64,000 nucleotides of DNA from Gammaproteobacteria bacterium (lineage in GTDB: Bacteria; Pseudomonadota; Gammaproteobacteria; Steroidobacterales; Steroidobacteraceae), in contig CANGBB010000003.1 of assembly GCA_947452065.1 (NCBI GenBank), positions 62,001-126,000 on the forward strand, in the 5' to 3' direction. This document shows, in pieces, positions 44,813-53,984 of the stretch. The notes beneath the pieces were generated by a model that was given only the letters and a program-made list of their open reading frames with translations, did no database searches and was not told the origin of the DNA. Position 1 is the first letter of the stretch, and the number at the start of each line of letters is the position of its first letter. The position numbers were made by a program, and so were the translations under genes.

Positions 44813-45889
44813 TCAGCCAAAATATTGGAGCAGTGTGGCATCAAGCGCTGCATCAGCGTAATCAGCGCTGATGATGGCGCGACCAATTTGCTCAAGCAGG
44901 ATCAGCCGCACGCGTCCTGATTTGACCTTCTTGTCCACACGCATGTATTCGAGCGCACGGGCTGCGCCACACTGCGGGGGCTGCCGATCGAGTCCGGCCG
45001 CGGCCAAGACGGCGCCTATGCGCTTCAGATCAGCATCCGAGAGCATGCCGAGTCGGTGTGAGAGGCTTGCAGCGATGAGCATGCCGGTGCCCACAGCCTC
45101 GCCATGCAGCCATTCGGTGTAACCGGTCACCGCCTCGATGGCATGCCCAAAGGTGTGCCCGAAGTTCAGCAAGGCGCGCTCACCTGTCTCACGCTCGTCC
45201 CGGGAGACGATCCCGGCCTTGAGGGCGCAGGAACGGTGGATGGCCTCAATGAGTGCACTCGCCTCACGAGCCAGCAGGCGCGGCATCGAAGCCTCGAGCC
45301 AGCTGAAAAACTCCGCATCGCAGATCAGGCCGTATTTGATGACCTCGGCGAGGCCCGCACGATATTCGCGCTCCGGCAGACTGACCAGCAGCGACACATC
45401 GATGATCACAGCGCGTGGCTGATGGAACGAGCCGACAAGGTTCTTGCCGCCCGGATGATTCACGGCCGTCTTGCCGCCCACCGAGGAATCAACGTCTGCA
45501 AGGAGCGTAGTGGGAATCTGCACGAAGTCGATGCCGCGCTGATAACAGGCAGCGGCGAATCCGGCCAGGTCACCGACCACGCCACCGCCCAGCGCCACGA
45601 TCATGGCGTCGCGACTGAAACGGTTGGCGACCAACACATCCCAGACCCGCGATGCTGTCGCGATGTTCTTATGCTGTTCGCCATCAGGAATGATCGCTTC
45701 AACCAGTTCGCAGCCCGCAAAGGCCTTTTTCAGGAGCTGCGCGTAGAGAGGCGCAACCGTGGTGTTGCTGATCAGCAGTACCTGCCGGGCGGGGACGTGT
45801 GCACGCAGCAGCTCTGCGTCAGCTAGGAGCTTCTCTCCAATGAATATCGGATAGCTGCGCTCGGCAAGACTGACCTGCAGTGTCTTCAT
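44813..45889 (-). CDS. aroB: 3-dehydroquinate synthase
   Basis: A 358-residue NAD-dependent enzyme, second step of the shikimate pathway. It shows the nucleotide-binding region ALGGGVVGDLAGFAAACYQR, IPTTLLADVDSSVGGKTAVN, and metal-binding residues in EVIKYGLICD and NFGHTFGHAIEAVTGY. It overlaps the aroK stop by four bases (ATGA at 45886-45889). Confidence 0.97.
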   Translation of the reverse strand: MKTLQVSLAERSYPIFIGEKLLADAELLRAHVPARQVLLISNTTVAPLYAQLLKKAFAGCELVEAIIPDGEQHKNIATASRVWDVLVANRFSRDAMIVALGGGVVGDLAGFAAACYQRGIDFVQIPTTLLADVDSSVGGKTAVNHPGGKNLVGSFHQPRAVIIDVSLLVSLPEREYRAGLAEVIKYGLICDAEFFSWLEASMPRLLAREASALIEAIHRSCALKAGIVSRDERETGERALLNFGHTFGHAIEAVTGYTEWLHGEAVGTGMLIAASLSHRLGMLSDADLKRIGAVLAAAGLDRQPPQCGAARALEYMRVDKKVKSGRVRLILLEQIGRAIISADYADAALDATLLQYFG

Positions 45890-46431
45890 GATTCGCTGAC
45901 CATTTCGTTGCTGCGCGATGCTTTGAATGCTGTCATCACCACCTCGGCAACGCGATTGACCTTGCAACGATCGGTCGAAGTGATGAAATCGGCCGTTTCC
46001 CGGTAGAGCGGTTCGCGGATCCGGTAAAGCGCTGCCAGCCGTTGTTCGGGATCATACCCGAAGAGCAGCGGCCGATGCTGGGTGCGCGCCGAACGCTCCG
46101 CCTGTTGCGCCGCTGAGGTTTCCAGATAAGCCACCCAGCCATGAGCCCGTAGCAGCTGGCGATTGGCTGGATCCAGCACGGCGCCACCACCCGTGGCCAT
46201 TACGATTCCATCCTGCTTCACCAATGCTGAGATGGTCTCATGCTCGCGCCGGCGGAAGCCTTCCTCACCTTCAAGCTCGAATATGCGCGGGATGCTGATG
46301 CCGGTGGCTTTTTCGATCTCGTGGTCGCTATCAAAGAATGGCCGATCCAGCATCCTGGCCAATTGCTTGCCTACGGCGGTCTTGCCGGAACCCATTGGCC
46401 CGATCAGATAGAGATTATTGCTGCCCTGCAT
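45886..46431 (-). CDS. aroK: shikimate kinase
   Basis: A 181-residue kinase. Walker A is LIGPMGSGKTAVGKQLA, the shikimate-binding acidic pair is in FFDSDHEIEKATG, and the second substrate loop is ATGGGAVLD. The lid arginines are in RSARTQHRPLLFG. It phosphorylates shikimate to shikimate 3-phosphate. It is coupled to aroB and lies 41 bases downstream of pilQ, the classic gammaproteobacterial arrangement. Confidence 0.97.
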   Translation of the reverse strand: MQGSNNLYLIGPMGSGKTAVGKQLARMLDRPFFDSDHEIEKATGISIPRIFELEGEEGFRRREHETISALVKQDGIVMATGGGAVLDPANRQLLRAHGWVAYLETSAAQQAERSARTQHRPLLFGYDPEQRLAALYRIREPLYRETADFITSTDRCKVNRVAEVVMTAFKASRSNEMVSES

Positions 46432-46472
46432 GTCCGTTCCCTGCTCAATGTCTAATCATAGACAAAAACGGC

Positions 46473-47963
46473 TCAAACGCCTTCGCGGAGAATCTTCGGG
46501 GTGACAAATATCAGGAGTTCTTTCTTGTTGCTGGTCCGGGACTCGGACTTGAAGAGGTGCCCGAGTAGCGGTAGATCGCCAAGCAGCGGTACTTTCCTGC
46601 TGGTGCCATGTTGCTCAGTTTCCAGAATTCCGCCAAGAACCACGGTCTGGCCATCGCCCACCATCACCGTGGCGCTGAGCGAACGCGTATCGATGGCGGG
46701 CACGTTGACACCCCCGGAGGTGACGATCACCGCACCGACGGAGTCTTTGCTGACCGCGAGATCGAGAATGATGTTGCCGTCCGGGGTGATCAAAGGGGTG
46801 ACCTTGAGGGACAGCACTGCATCCTTGAATTGGATGGTGGTACCACCGCTGTTACCACCCGCTGCCTGCTGGTAGGGGATCTCAGTCCCGGCGCGTATGG
46901 CCGCTTCTTTCTGGTTTTGGGTCACGATACGCGGCGCTGACACAATCTCGCCACGCCCCTCGGCCTGTGCCGCGGATAGTTCCAGATCCACGACGTAGTC
47001 CGATCCGAGCAGCATCAGGGCCAGACTACCAGCCGGATTGGCCACGGGAAGATTGACGTTGTAGCGATTGGCAGCCACTGACCCGGTCGGAAACCCGATG
47101 GCGGAGGCGGAGCCTTCCCTCTGGGAGAGCGCCGCGGAGAGGCCGAGATCAGTCACTCCGGGCGTGCCACTGATCATGAACAGGCCGTCATTGCCGTTGA
47201 GCTTGGCCTGGGTCAACCCCGCACGCACTCCCAACTCGCGACTGAAGTCATCGTTGACGATGACGATGCGGGATTCGATCACCACCTGCTGGACGGCAAC
47301 GTCCAGCATGGCAACCAGTCGACGGATCTCGGCAAGCTTCACCGCGGTATCAGACAGCAGCAGGGTATTGGTGCGTTCGTCGACAGCAACGCTACCGCGC
47401 GCCGACATCATGGAGGATCCGCCGATGCTGCTACCGGGAATACCAGCGATGGCCGGAGCACTCGCGCTGGTTCCCTTAAGCAACGCCGCGATATCAGCGG
47501 CGCGTGCATAGTTGATCGGAAGAAATTCGCTGAGCAGCGGTGTGAGGTCCAGCAAATCGCGCTGCGCCGCCAGCTCGGATTTATCGCGACTGGCAAGTTC
47601 ATCGGCTGGTGCCACGAGCATGACATTGCCCTGCTGGCGTCTGGCTAATCCTTTGGTGCGCATCACCATGTCCAGCGCCTGCTCCCACGACACATCTTTC
47701 AATCGCAGCGTGATGTTTCCAGTCACGGAGTCGCTCACCACGATGTTCAGGCCACGGGTGTCAGCCAGCAGCTGCAACACCGCTCGCACGCTGATGTCTT
47801 GGAAGTTCAGATCAATGGTGTCGTTTGCGCGAGGCACAGCGGCGGGCGGAGCGATGAACTCCTCACTGGCGTGTGCTGCTGGAACAATGACTATCCACAG
47901 CGCTGCCAACAACATAGAACGAAACGGGTGCCGCCAGCGAAGTGGAGTGATTCCCGGATTCAT
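46473..47963 (-). CDS. pilQ: type IV pilus secretin PilQ, short form
   Basis: A 496-residue outer-membrane secretin through which type IV pili pass. After a signal region (SMLLAALWIVIVPAAHA) it has an N0/STN domain (IDLNFQDISVRAVLQLLADT), an N1 domain with FLPINYARAADIAALLKG, and the conserved secretin C-domain ending VPLLGDLPLLGHLFKSE and ELLIFVTPKILREG. The AMIN domains that normally precede N0 are missing, making it about 200 residues shorter than usual PilQ. The ATG at 47961-47963 follows GAGAGAG. It is the last gene of pilMNOPQ. Confidence 0.93.
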   Translation of the reverse strand: MNPGITPLRWRHPFRSMLLAALWIVIVPAAHASEEFIAPPAAVPRANDTIDLNFQDISVRAVLQLLADTRGLNIVVSDSVTGNITLRLKDVSWEQALDMVMRTKGLARRQQGNVMLVAPADELASRDKSELAAQRDLLDLTPLLSEFLPINYARAADIAALLKGTSASAPAIAGIPGSSIGGSSMMSARGSVAVDERTNTLLLSDTAVKLAEIRRLVAMLDVAVQQVVIESRIVIVNDDFSRELGVRAGLTQAKLNGNDGLFMISGTPGVTDLGLSAALSQREGSASAIGFPTGSVAANRYNVNLPVANPAGSLALMLLGSDYVVDLELSAAQAEGRGEIVSAPRIVTQNQKEAAIRAGTEIPYQQAAGGNSGGTTIQFKDAVLSLKVTPLITPDGNIILDLAVSKDSVGAVIVTSGGVNVPAIDTRSLSATVMVGDGQTVVLGGILETEQHGTSRKVPLLGDLPLLGHLFKSESRTSNKKELLIFVTPKILREGV

Positions 47964-47979
47964 TTGAATACTCTCTCGC

Positions 47980-48474
47980 TTATTGGCTGAGGCTGATGGC
48001 GGTGACTTGCCTGACCTTTCGGCCTGAATCATCAGGACGCAATTCGGTCACGCGAATCTCGTGGTCATGAATAGCTGTGATACGGCCGCCGGCCCAACCG
48101 ACGATCTGGCCCACCTCGACGCGATGAATCTGTCCATCCGGAAGCCGGATCAGACCGTAATCATGCCCGCTGACATTCAGTGTCCCGACCATTTGCATCG
48201 TCTCAATGGCAATGTTCTCGAGCGTTGCGTGGAGCTCGGGGAGTTCTGATTTCATTTGGGTTGCGACGGAGGCAGCAGTGTCAGTCGGCAAAAACGGCGA
48301 ACGCCGTTCGGCTGCGGTGTAGGTGTAGCGATCCGGCGGAAGCAAGTCCGGCAGCGGCTCGACACGCACGGCTGACTCCGCCTTGATCGCTTCGATCAAT
48401 GTATCCAGCGAGGAATCGCCACTGGAACAGGCTGCGAGAAGAACCACAGCGATCAGAACGGCGTAGCGAGTCAT
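47980..48474 (-). CDS. pilP: type IV pilus assembly lipoprotein PilP
   Basis: A 164-residue lipoprotein: the lipobox is LLAACSS at residues 12-18, giving a lipidated Cys16. The mature chain has a disordered N-terminal part and a C-terminal beta domain (MVGTLNVSGHDYGLIRLPDG, VGQIVGWAGGRITAIHDHEI). PilP links the PilN/PilO inner-membrane subcomplex to PilQ. It overlaps pilO by four bases and ends 17 bases before pilQ. Confidence 0.94.
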   Translation of the reverse strand: MTRYAVLIAVVLLAACSSGDSSLDTLIEAIKAESAVRVEPLPDLLPPDRYTYTAAERRSPFLPTDTAASVATQMKSELPELHATLENIAIETMQMVGTLNVSGHDYGLIRLPDGQIHRVEVGQIVGWAGGRITAIHDHEIRVTELRPDDSGRKVRQVTAISLSQ

Positions 48475-49151
48475 GGCCTTGCCCCGGGCGGCGTCCCGAG
48501 AGGAGCAGAACTCTCATCCACGGCTCTTGCTGCGACAGCGCCCGCCTTGATTTCGTCATCGTCCAGATAGCGATAGGTTCTGGCTGTGACGTCCAGTTGC
48601 AATGCATCGCTACCGGCCGCATTCGGCGCGGGAATGATCTGGAGATCATGGAGCGTGACAATCCGAGTGAGGCCAGCGACACCGCTGAGGAATTGCCCGA
48701 GCTGATGGAAAGTGCCGGTCAGGCGCATTCTGATTGGGGTCTCGGCATAGAGCTCATGCCTGAGCTCATTGCCGGGAGTAAACAGTCTGTCCTCGAGCAC
48801 AGCATCCGATGCTGCCTGCGAAATTTCGACGAGCAGGCTGGGTAGCTCAGTGGCACCCGGCAACTGGGTCTGCATTGCGACGAACTTGCGCTGGATTTCT
48901 GCTCGCTGCCGCCTAAAGAGCGCCAGACTGTTCACTCTGACGTACCTGCTCCTCAACTCTGCGCGCAGTGCGGCTTCCTGCTGCTGGAGATCAACCAGCA
49001 CGGGCTGAGCGCTGCGCCAGACACACACATAAAGGCCCAACGCGCTGAAAAGCATGAAGGCCAGCACCGCCGCTGCATAAATGAGCGTCGGTGGCCAGCA
49101 TCCCGGATCCTCCCAGCGCACATTCTGGAGCCGCCTGAACGGTTCTTTCAC
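48471..49151 (-). CDS. pilO: type IV pilus assembly protein PilO
   Basis: A 226-residue bitopic inner-membrane protein. It starts at a GTG (49149-49151) overlapping the pilN stop as GTGA. One transmembrane helix (TLIYAAAVLAFMLFSALGLY) is followed by a coiled-coil stretch (LVDLQQQEAALRAELRSRYV) and a ferredoxin-like periplasmic domain (IRMRLTGTFHQLGQFLSGVA). It pairs with PilN in the alignment complex. Confidence 0.93.
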   Translation of the reverse strand: MKEPFRRLQNVRWEDPGCWPPTLIYAAAVLAFMLFSALGLYVCVWRSAQPVLVDLQQQEAALRAELRSRYVRVNSLALFRRQRAEIQRKFVAMQTQLPGATELPSLLVEISQAASDAVLEDRLFTPGNELRHELYAETPIRMRLTGTFHQLGQFLSGVAGLTRIVTLHDLQIIPAPNAAGSDALQLDVTARTYRYLDDDEIKAGAVAARAVDESSAPLGTPPGARP

Positions 49152-49690
49152 GGCGTTGAAACCTGCTCGGCATCGATGACGAAAGCAGTTCCGTGGACTG
49201 GCCCAGTTTTTCTTTCGACGCCCGCCAACGAACTCTTGCGCAGCCATCGCGCCGAATCAATGTTATGGGAGAATTCGGAGACACCGGCCGGCGTCCTCGC
49301 AATGCCTTCGAAGTGCAGCCGGTGCGCGGTCTGCGTCACGGCAGTCAGATGAACGTCTGCCGGAACCAGTTCAACGAGCTCGGCAAACATTCGCACCACA
49401 TCAAGGCGCGAGCGCGACAGAGAGTCGATGATTCGCATGCGAGTCATCAGCTGACGACGCTGCGTGTCAATCTGACTCATCTCCCGGACTTGTGCATCGA
49501 GGAGCCCGATTTCCGAGCGTAGCCGCTGATTGCGGACGTGTTGCACGCCGATCTGTGTACGCAGGAGTACGTGGGCTGAGTAGGTGACTGCGATTGCGGC
49601 CATGAAGGCTGTGCCAAGCGCAATGACAAATGCCTGCGTGCGCTCTTTTCTTTGACGTTCGCGCCAGGGCAGAAGATTGATCCGAGCCAT
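49148..49690 (-). CDS. pilN: type IV pilus assembly protein PilN
   Basis: A 180-residue bitopic protein. The N-terminal ARINLLPWRERQRKER is the conserved cytoplasmic motif that binds PilM. One transmembrane helix, a periplasmic coiled coil (QRLRSEIGLLDAQVREMSQI) and a ferredoxin-like domain follow. It starts at ATG 49690, one base after the pilM stop. Confidence 0.94.
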   Translation of the reverse strand: MARINLLPWRERQRKERTQAFVIALGTAFMAAIAVTYSAHVLLRTQIGVQHVRNQRLRSEIGLLDAQVREMSQIDTQRRQLMTRMRIIDSLSRSRLDVVRMFAELVELVPADVHLTAVTQTAHRLHFEGIARTPAGVSEFSHNIDSARWLRKSSLAGVERKTGPVHGTAFVIDAEQVSTP

Positions 49691-49691
49691 G

Positions 49692-50642
49692 TCAGTCAAA
49701 GCTTCTGAGTGCAAGACCGCATGCTGTCAGCAGGGCAGCTGCTTCATGCTCAACCCCGTTGGCCTGTGCATTGGCTGAGATCCTCATCTGACCCAGCGGA
49801 TCGCCTAGCTGGGCTGGAATACTCAGTTGATGCTGGATTGCCTGACTGACACTTTCCAAATCACTGCGCTCACCGCAAACAAGTATCTGGTCGGGTCGTT
49901 CGTGGCCTCTGGCGGAAGCGAGATAGAACTGCAGCGAGCGACTAACCTGCTGTGCTGTTTCGTCAACGATAGGACTGAGAGCAAAGTCGCGCGCATGGAT
50001 CACTTCGAGGTTGCGCAGCACACTGAATGTAGCGCTGGTGAGGCCGAAGTCGATCACTGCGATAGTCCGGTCGACGCCACCGTCGGGCATTTGGTGAGTC
50101 AGCAGACGGCAGGCGCTCTCCTGGGCAAAGGGCTTGAGGTCGGCAATGTGGGCGGTCAGACCGGCTCGTACTGCGGCGGCGGCATAGCACTCGACATAAT
50201 CCGTTCGCGATGCCACCAGCAGCACGTCGTTGGTACTCGGGTCGTTGAGCGATGGCCCCAGCACCTCGAAGTCGAAGGAGACCTCCTCCGGCGGGAACGG
50301 AGTGAGCTGTTCAAGCTGCAACTGGAGCTGCTGCTCCAGCGAATGAGCATCCAGCGTGCGGGGCATTTGGATGACCTTGGTGATGCCCCCCTCGCGGCCG
50401 ATGGCCAAAGCGACATGGCGGCAATGGGTTCCGGCACGCCGGACCGCGCGACGGATGATCGCCGCAGCCACATCCGGATCAGGCAGCGTGTTTTCGTTCC
50501 GGGCGCTTTGCGGCATGGGCTCGGCTGCGAAGGCCTCGACACAATACTGGCCGCGGCGCGTCGCCAGCTCGATGAGCCGGATGGATGAGCCCGTCATATC
50601 CAGTCCGAGCACCGGGCGGCACCTACGCGCAAGCAGGAACAC
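49692..50642 (-). CDS. pilM: type IV pilus assembly protein PilM
   Basis: A 316-residue actin-like ATPase on the inner face of the membrane, first gene of pilMNOPQ. Recognisable features are VLGLDMTGSSIRLIELA (phosphate 1), the central LEQLTPFPPEEVSFDFEVLG, TIAVIDFGLTSATFSVLRN (phosphate 2) and AALLTACGLALRSFD at the end. It starts at a GTG (50640-50642) with AAGGA nine bases upstream. It is divergent from mrcA across 172 bases that hold no gene and no strong consensus promoter. Confidence 0.94.
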   Translation of the reverse strand: MFLLARRCRPVLGLDMTGSSIRLIELATRRGQYCVEAFAAEPMPQSARNENTLPDPDVAAAIIRRAVRRAGTHCRHVALAIGREGGITKVIQMPRTLDAHSLEQQLQLQLEQLTPFPPEEVSFDFEVLGPSLNDPSTNDVLLVASRTDYVECYAAAAVRAGLTAHIADLKPFAQESACRLLTHQMPDGGVDRTIAVIDFGLTSATFSVLRNLEVIHARDFALSPIVDETAQQVSRSLQFYLASARGHERPDQILVCGERSDLESVSQAIQHQLSIPAQLGDPLGQMRISANAQANGVEHEAAALLTACGLALRSFD

Positions 50643-50814
50643 TTATATCTTTCCTTTTCAGCAAGGTATGCTCTGGAGTAGCCGGCTAAAGTAGAATTCG
50701 ATCGCGCGGGGCGATGAACAGTTAAAATGTGAGCGGCGTCTTTCAAAGAGCCTCGATGCAGAATCTACCAAAGCGTGCGCTTTCTACGCAGGCTGGAACC
50801 CGGAGTAATCAGGC

Positions 50815-53304
50815 GTGATCGCCCATAAATGGCGGCTACTCATTGGCACCGGCGCAACACTTGGCGCAGCAGTGCTCATCATTCTGTATGCGGCGCTGGG
50901 AACTTATGTGTACCTGGAGCCGACACTCCCGTCCGCCGACAGTCTGCGCGGCCAGAATCGTCTGGTTCCGCTACGCATCTACACGCGCGACGGGCAGCTC
51001 TTATCTCAGTTTGGCGAGCAACTGCGCGTGCCGGTGCGCTACGAAGAGATTCCGGACATCGTGCGTCAGGCCTTCCTGTCGGCTGAGGACGACAATTTCT
51101 TCAGCCATGGCGGTATCGACTACAAGAGCGTCATCCGGGCGCTTTGGGTGGATCTCAGCAGCGGCGTGTACTCCCAAGGCAGCAGCACCATCACGATGCA
51201 GCTGGCCCGTACGTTGTTTCTCAGCTCTGAGAAGCGGATCAAGCGCAAGGCGCAGGAGGTATTCCTGACGCTGCGCATGGAACATGAGTTCAGCAAGCAG
51301 GACATCCTGACCACTTATCTGAATGAGATTTTCTTCGGGCAGCGCGCCTACGGCGTCGCTGCAGCCGCGGAGGTGTATTTCGGCAAGAGCCTCAAGGAGC
51401 TTTCGGTGGCGGAGGCTGCGCTGCTGGCCGGCCTGCCCCAGTCGCCCTCGCGCTATAACCCGGTCTCTAGCCCAAAGCGCGCGATGGATCGTCGCCAATA
51501 CGTGCTGCGACGTATGCGCGAGCTTGGCTACATCGATGCGCGCGCCGCCGAGGAGGCCCAGCGCGAGCCGATCCATGCGCGTGCCTTTGCCCTTTCCACG
51601 GATGTCGATGCGCCCTATGTGGCGGAGATGGCACGGCTGGAGCTGATCAAACGCTTCGGTGAGGCGTCCATCAACCACGGCTATCGCATCATCACCACAG
51701 TCGATGGCCGACTGCAGACTGCAGCCAATCGCGCGCTGCGACTCGGGCTGCTGGAATATGATCGCCGGCACGGCTATCGCGGCGCGGTGCGCCATGCCAA
51801 GAACGCGGCGGGCGCGTCGGTGGAGCAACTGGAGGCGCAGCTCGCTGGCGTTCCCGAGGCCGGTGGCCTACGCCCTGCCATCGTCGTCTCAATGGCTCCG
51901 AAGGCCGCACGTATCTACGTCCGCTCACAAGGCTATACGCAGCTGAGCTGGGACAGTGTTTCTTGGGCGCGTGACGGCGGAGCCACCGGTGATGTGGGTT
52001 CAGTCGTACATGTGGGCGATGTGATCTACGTCGCCGGCAACGCGCCTGAGATACAGCTGGCGCAGGTGCCGCGAGCACAGGGCGCTCTGGTCTCTCTCGA
52101 TCCGAACGATGGCGCCATCGTGGCGCTGGTGGGTGGTTTCGATTACTCGCTCAGCAAGTTCAACCGCGCGACTCAGGCGGCCCGTCAGCCGGGCTCGGGA
52201 TTCAAGCCCTTTGTGTATTCGGCTGCGCTGGATCATGGCCTGACACCGGCGAGCGTGTTTCTGGATGCGCCCATCCTGTTCGAAGACAGGAATGCGGAGC
52301 AGGCCTGGCGGCCGCAGAATTCGGAGGGCGTGTTCAGCGGCCCGATGCGCATGCGTGAGGCGTTGGTGAAATCCCGCAATCTCGTCTCGATCCGCATCCT
52401 GCGTAACATCGGAGCCGATGCCGTCATCGATTACGCCACCCGATTTGGTTTCAAGCAGGACTCACTCCCGCGTAATCAGACTCTGGCCTTGGGCACTCTG
52501 TCGGCCAGTCCTCTGCAAGTTGCAACCGGCTACGCCACCTTCGCCAACAACGGCTACAAGATCGAGCCCTATTTTATCGATCGCATTGAAGATGCCGACG
52601 GCAAAGTGCTCTATCGCGCGAGCCCGCAGCGCGTCTGTGAGATCTGTGATCCGCCACCCGCTGCACCGGCTGATGGCGATACGGCTACAGCAACAGCTCC
52701 CTCAAGCCCGGTTGCAGCGCCCGCTGCGATGCCCGTACGCGCAGCGCTGCCGGCGCGCGCTGGCGTCTGCCAGCGTGACGTGCTGGAACCGCCGCAGTTC
52801 GACTTGCAGAACCTGGCGCCGAGAGTCATCACCGCAGCCAATGCATGGCTGATGGATGACATTCTGGGCGATGTCATTCGCCGCGGCACCGGTGTACGTG
52901 CGCTGGTGTTGGGCCGTCGCGATATCAGTGGCAAGACCGGCACCACCAACGAAGAGCGCGACACCTGGTTCAACGGATTCAATCGCTCGCTCGTCGCCAG
53001 CGTCTGGGTTGGCTTCGATGACCTCTCGCCGATGGGTGAGGCCGAACAGGGCAGCCGCACCGCAGTTCCGGTGTGGGTCTATTACATGCGCGAAGCGCTC
53101 CGTGGCACGCCAGATGTGCCGCGGCCACGGCCGAGTGGATTGGTGGACCTGCGCGTCTCGCCGCGCACCGGCCTGTTGGCATCCGAGAATGATGCGTCAG
53201 CGATCACGGAAACTTTTCTCGCCGAACATCTGCCGGGTCAGTCTTCCTCTCTGGACACTCCGCAGGGCAACAGTGGTCCTGCCAACAACGAAAGCCTCTT
53301 CTAG
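50815..53304 (+). CDS. mrcA: penicillin-binding protein 1A
   Basis: An 829-residue bifunctional class A PBP that polymerises and cross-links peptidoglycan. After a single membrane anchor (ATLGAAVLIILYAALGTYVY), the glycosyltransferase domain has the catalytic E91 in SAEDDNFFSHGG and STITMQLARTLFL. The transpeptidase has the nucleophile S461 in SGFKPFVYSAAL, the SRN motif in KSRNLVSIRIL and the KTGTT motif in ISGKTGTTNEERDT. A Pro/Ala-rich insert lies near residues 615-650. It starts at GTG 50815 and is divergent from pilM, a common arrangement. Confidence 0.97.
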   Translation: MIAHKWRLLIGTGATLGAAVLIILYAALGTYVYLEPTLPSADSLRGQNRLVPLRIYTRDGQLLSQFGEQLRVPVRYEEIPDIVRQAFLSAEDDNFFSHGGIDYKSVIRALWVDLSSGVYSQGSSTITMQLARTLFLSSEKRIKRKAQEVFLTLRMEHEFSKQDILTTYLNEIFFGQRAYGVAAAAEVYFGKSLKELSVAEAALLAGLPQSPSRYNPVSSPKRAMDRRQYVLRRMRELGYIDARAAEEAQREPIHARAFALSTDVDAPYVAEMARLELIKRFGEASINHGYRIITTVDGRLQTAANRALRLGLLEYDRRHGYRGAVRHAKNAAGASVEQLEAQLAGVPEAGGLRPAIVVSMAPKAARIYVRSQGYTQLSWDSVSWARDGGATGDVGSVVHVGDVIYVAGNAPEIQLAQVPRAQGALVSLDPNDGAIVALVGGFDYSLSKFNRATQAARQPGSGFKPFVYSAALDHGLTPASVFLDAPILFEDRNAEQAWRPQNSEGVFSGPMRMREALVKSRNLVSIRILRNIGADAVIDYATRFGFKQDSLPRNQTLALGTLSASPLQVATGYATFANNGYKIEPYFIDRIEDADGKVLYRASPQRVCEICDPPPAAPADGDTATATAPSSPVAAPAAMPVRAALPARAGVCQRDVLEPPQFDLQNLAPRVITAANAWLMDDILGDVIRRGTGVRALVLGRRDISGKTGTTNEERDTWFNGFNRSLVASVWVGFDDLSPMGEAEQGSRTAVPVWVYYMREALRGTPDVPRPRPSGLVDLRVSPRTGLLASENDASAITETFLAEHLPGQSSSLDTPQGNSGPANNESLF

Positions 53305-53324
53305 ACCTACCATTCCCGGACGTC

Positions 53325-53933
53325 ATGCCACGCCGCAGCTCACCCCGTCATGACAATCTGCGTCGCACACTGGCGCAGGACGCGGCGCGATTCATGGCCG
53401 AACATGGAATACAGGATTTCCTGACGGCCAAGCGTAAGGCAGCGGCACGGTATGGCTCAGTCGAGGCGGCCGCACTACCCAGCAACAGCGAAATCGAAGC
53501 AGCCCTGAGTGAATACCAGCGACTCTTCGGCGCCAGCGACCATGATCAGCAGCTGCACCAGCAGCGCGACTGCGCACTGCGCGTCATGCAGGAGCTGTCG
53601 GCATTCCAGCCGCGTCTGGTCGGAGCGGTACTCACAGGCACCGCGACGGCGCACAGCGACATTCAGCTACATGTCTTCACCGAGAGCCCGGAGAATGTCT
53701 CGCTGGCGCTGATGGAACGGGGCATTGATTACGAGATCACGGAGCGACGTCTCCGTTACGGCCATGAGTTGCCACGCCCACATCCTGGAGTGCGTTTCCA
53801 GATGGGCCGCCAGTCCATCGACATGACGGTCTTCCCGCTCGATGGTATCCGGCAGGCCCCAGCGAGCCCGGTGGACGGCCGGCCCATGCAGCGGGCCGAC
53901 CTGGCGCAGTTAAGGGAATTGATGGCGCGTTGA
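53325..53933 (+). CDS. nucleotidyltransferase-like conserved protein
   Basis: A 202-residue protein. The N-terminal helix pair (AARFMAEHGIQDFLTAKRKA) is followed by a nucleotidyltransferase-like strand-turn VGAVLTGTATAHSDIQLHVF, in which Gly/Thr...Ser-Asp resembles the GS...D motif; a second acidic position is in RQSIDMTVFPLDG. Similar proteins are conserved in gammaproteobacteria without an assigned function. It begins 20 bases after mrcA on the same strand, so it may be co-expressed with it, and converges on gltA. Confidence 0.75.
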   Translation: MPRRSSPRHDNLRRTLAQDAARFMAEHGIQDFLTAKRKAAARYGSVEAAALPSNSEIEAALSEYQRLFGASDHDQQLHQQRDCALRVMQELSAFQPRLVGAVLTGTATAHSDIQLHVFTESPENVSLALMERGIDYEITERRLRYGHELPRPHPGVRFQMGRQSIDMTVFPLDGIRQAPASPVDGRPMQRADLAQLRELMAR

Positions 53934-53943
53934 AGCGCCGGCA

Positions 53944-53967
53944 GCGCCGCGGCTATGCCCGCGGCGC
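53944..53967. terminator. GC-rich hairpin between convergent genes
   Basis: GCGCCGCGG - CTATGC - CCGCGGCGC is a perfect 9-bp stem in the 51-base gap between the nucleotidyltransferase-like gene and gltA. No T-tract follows on either strand, so it may act as a Rho-assisted barrier or protect 3' ends rather than as an intrinsic terminator. Confidence 0.45.
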
Positions 53968-53984
53968 GCCAACAATCGCTGTAC

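Noticed and set aside
46449-46464. TGTCTA-ATCA-TAGACA hairpin between pilQ and aroK considered as a terminator
   Set aside because: The stem is only six A/T-rich pairs and there is no U-tract in the direction of transcription; the genes are also usually co-transcribed.
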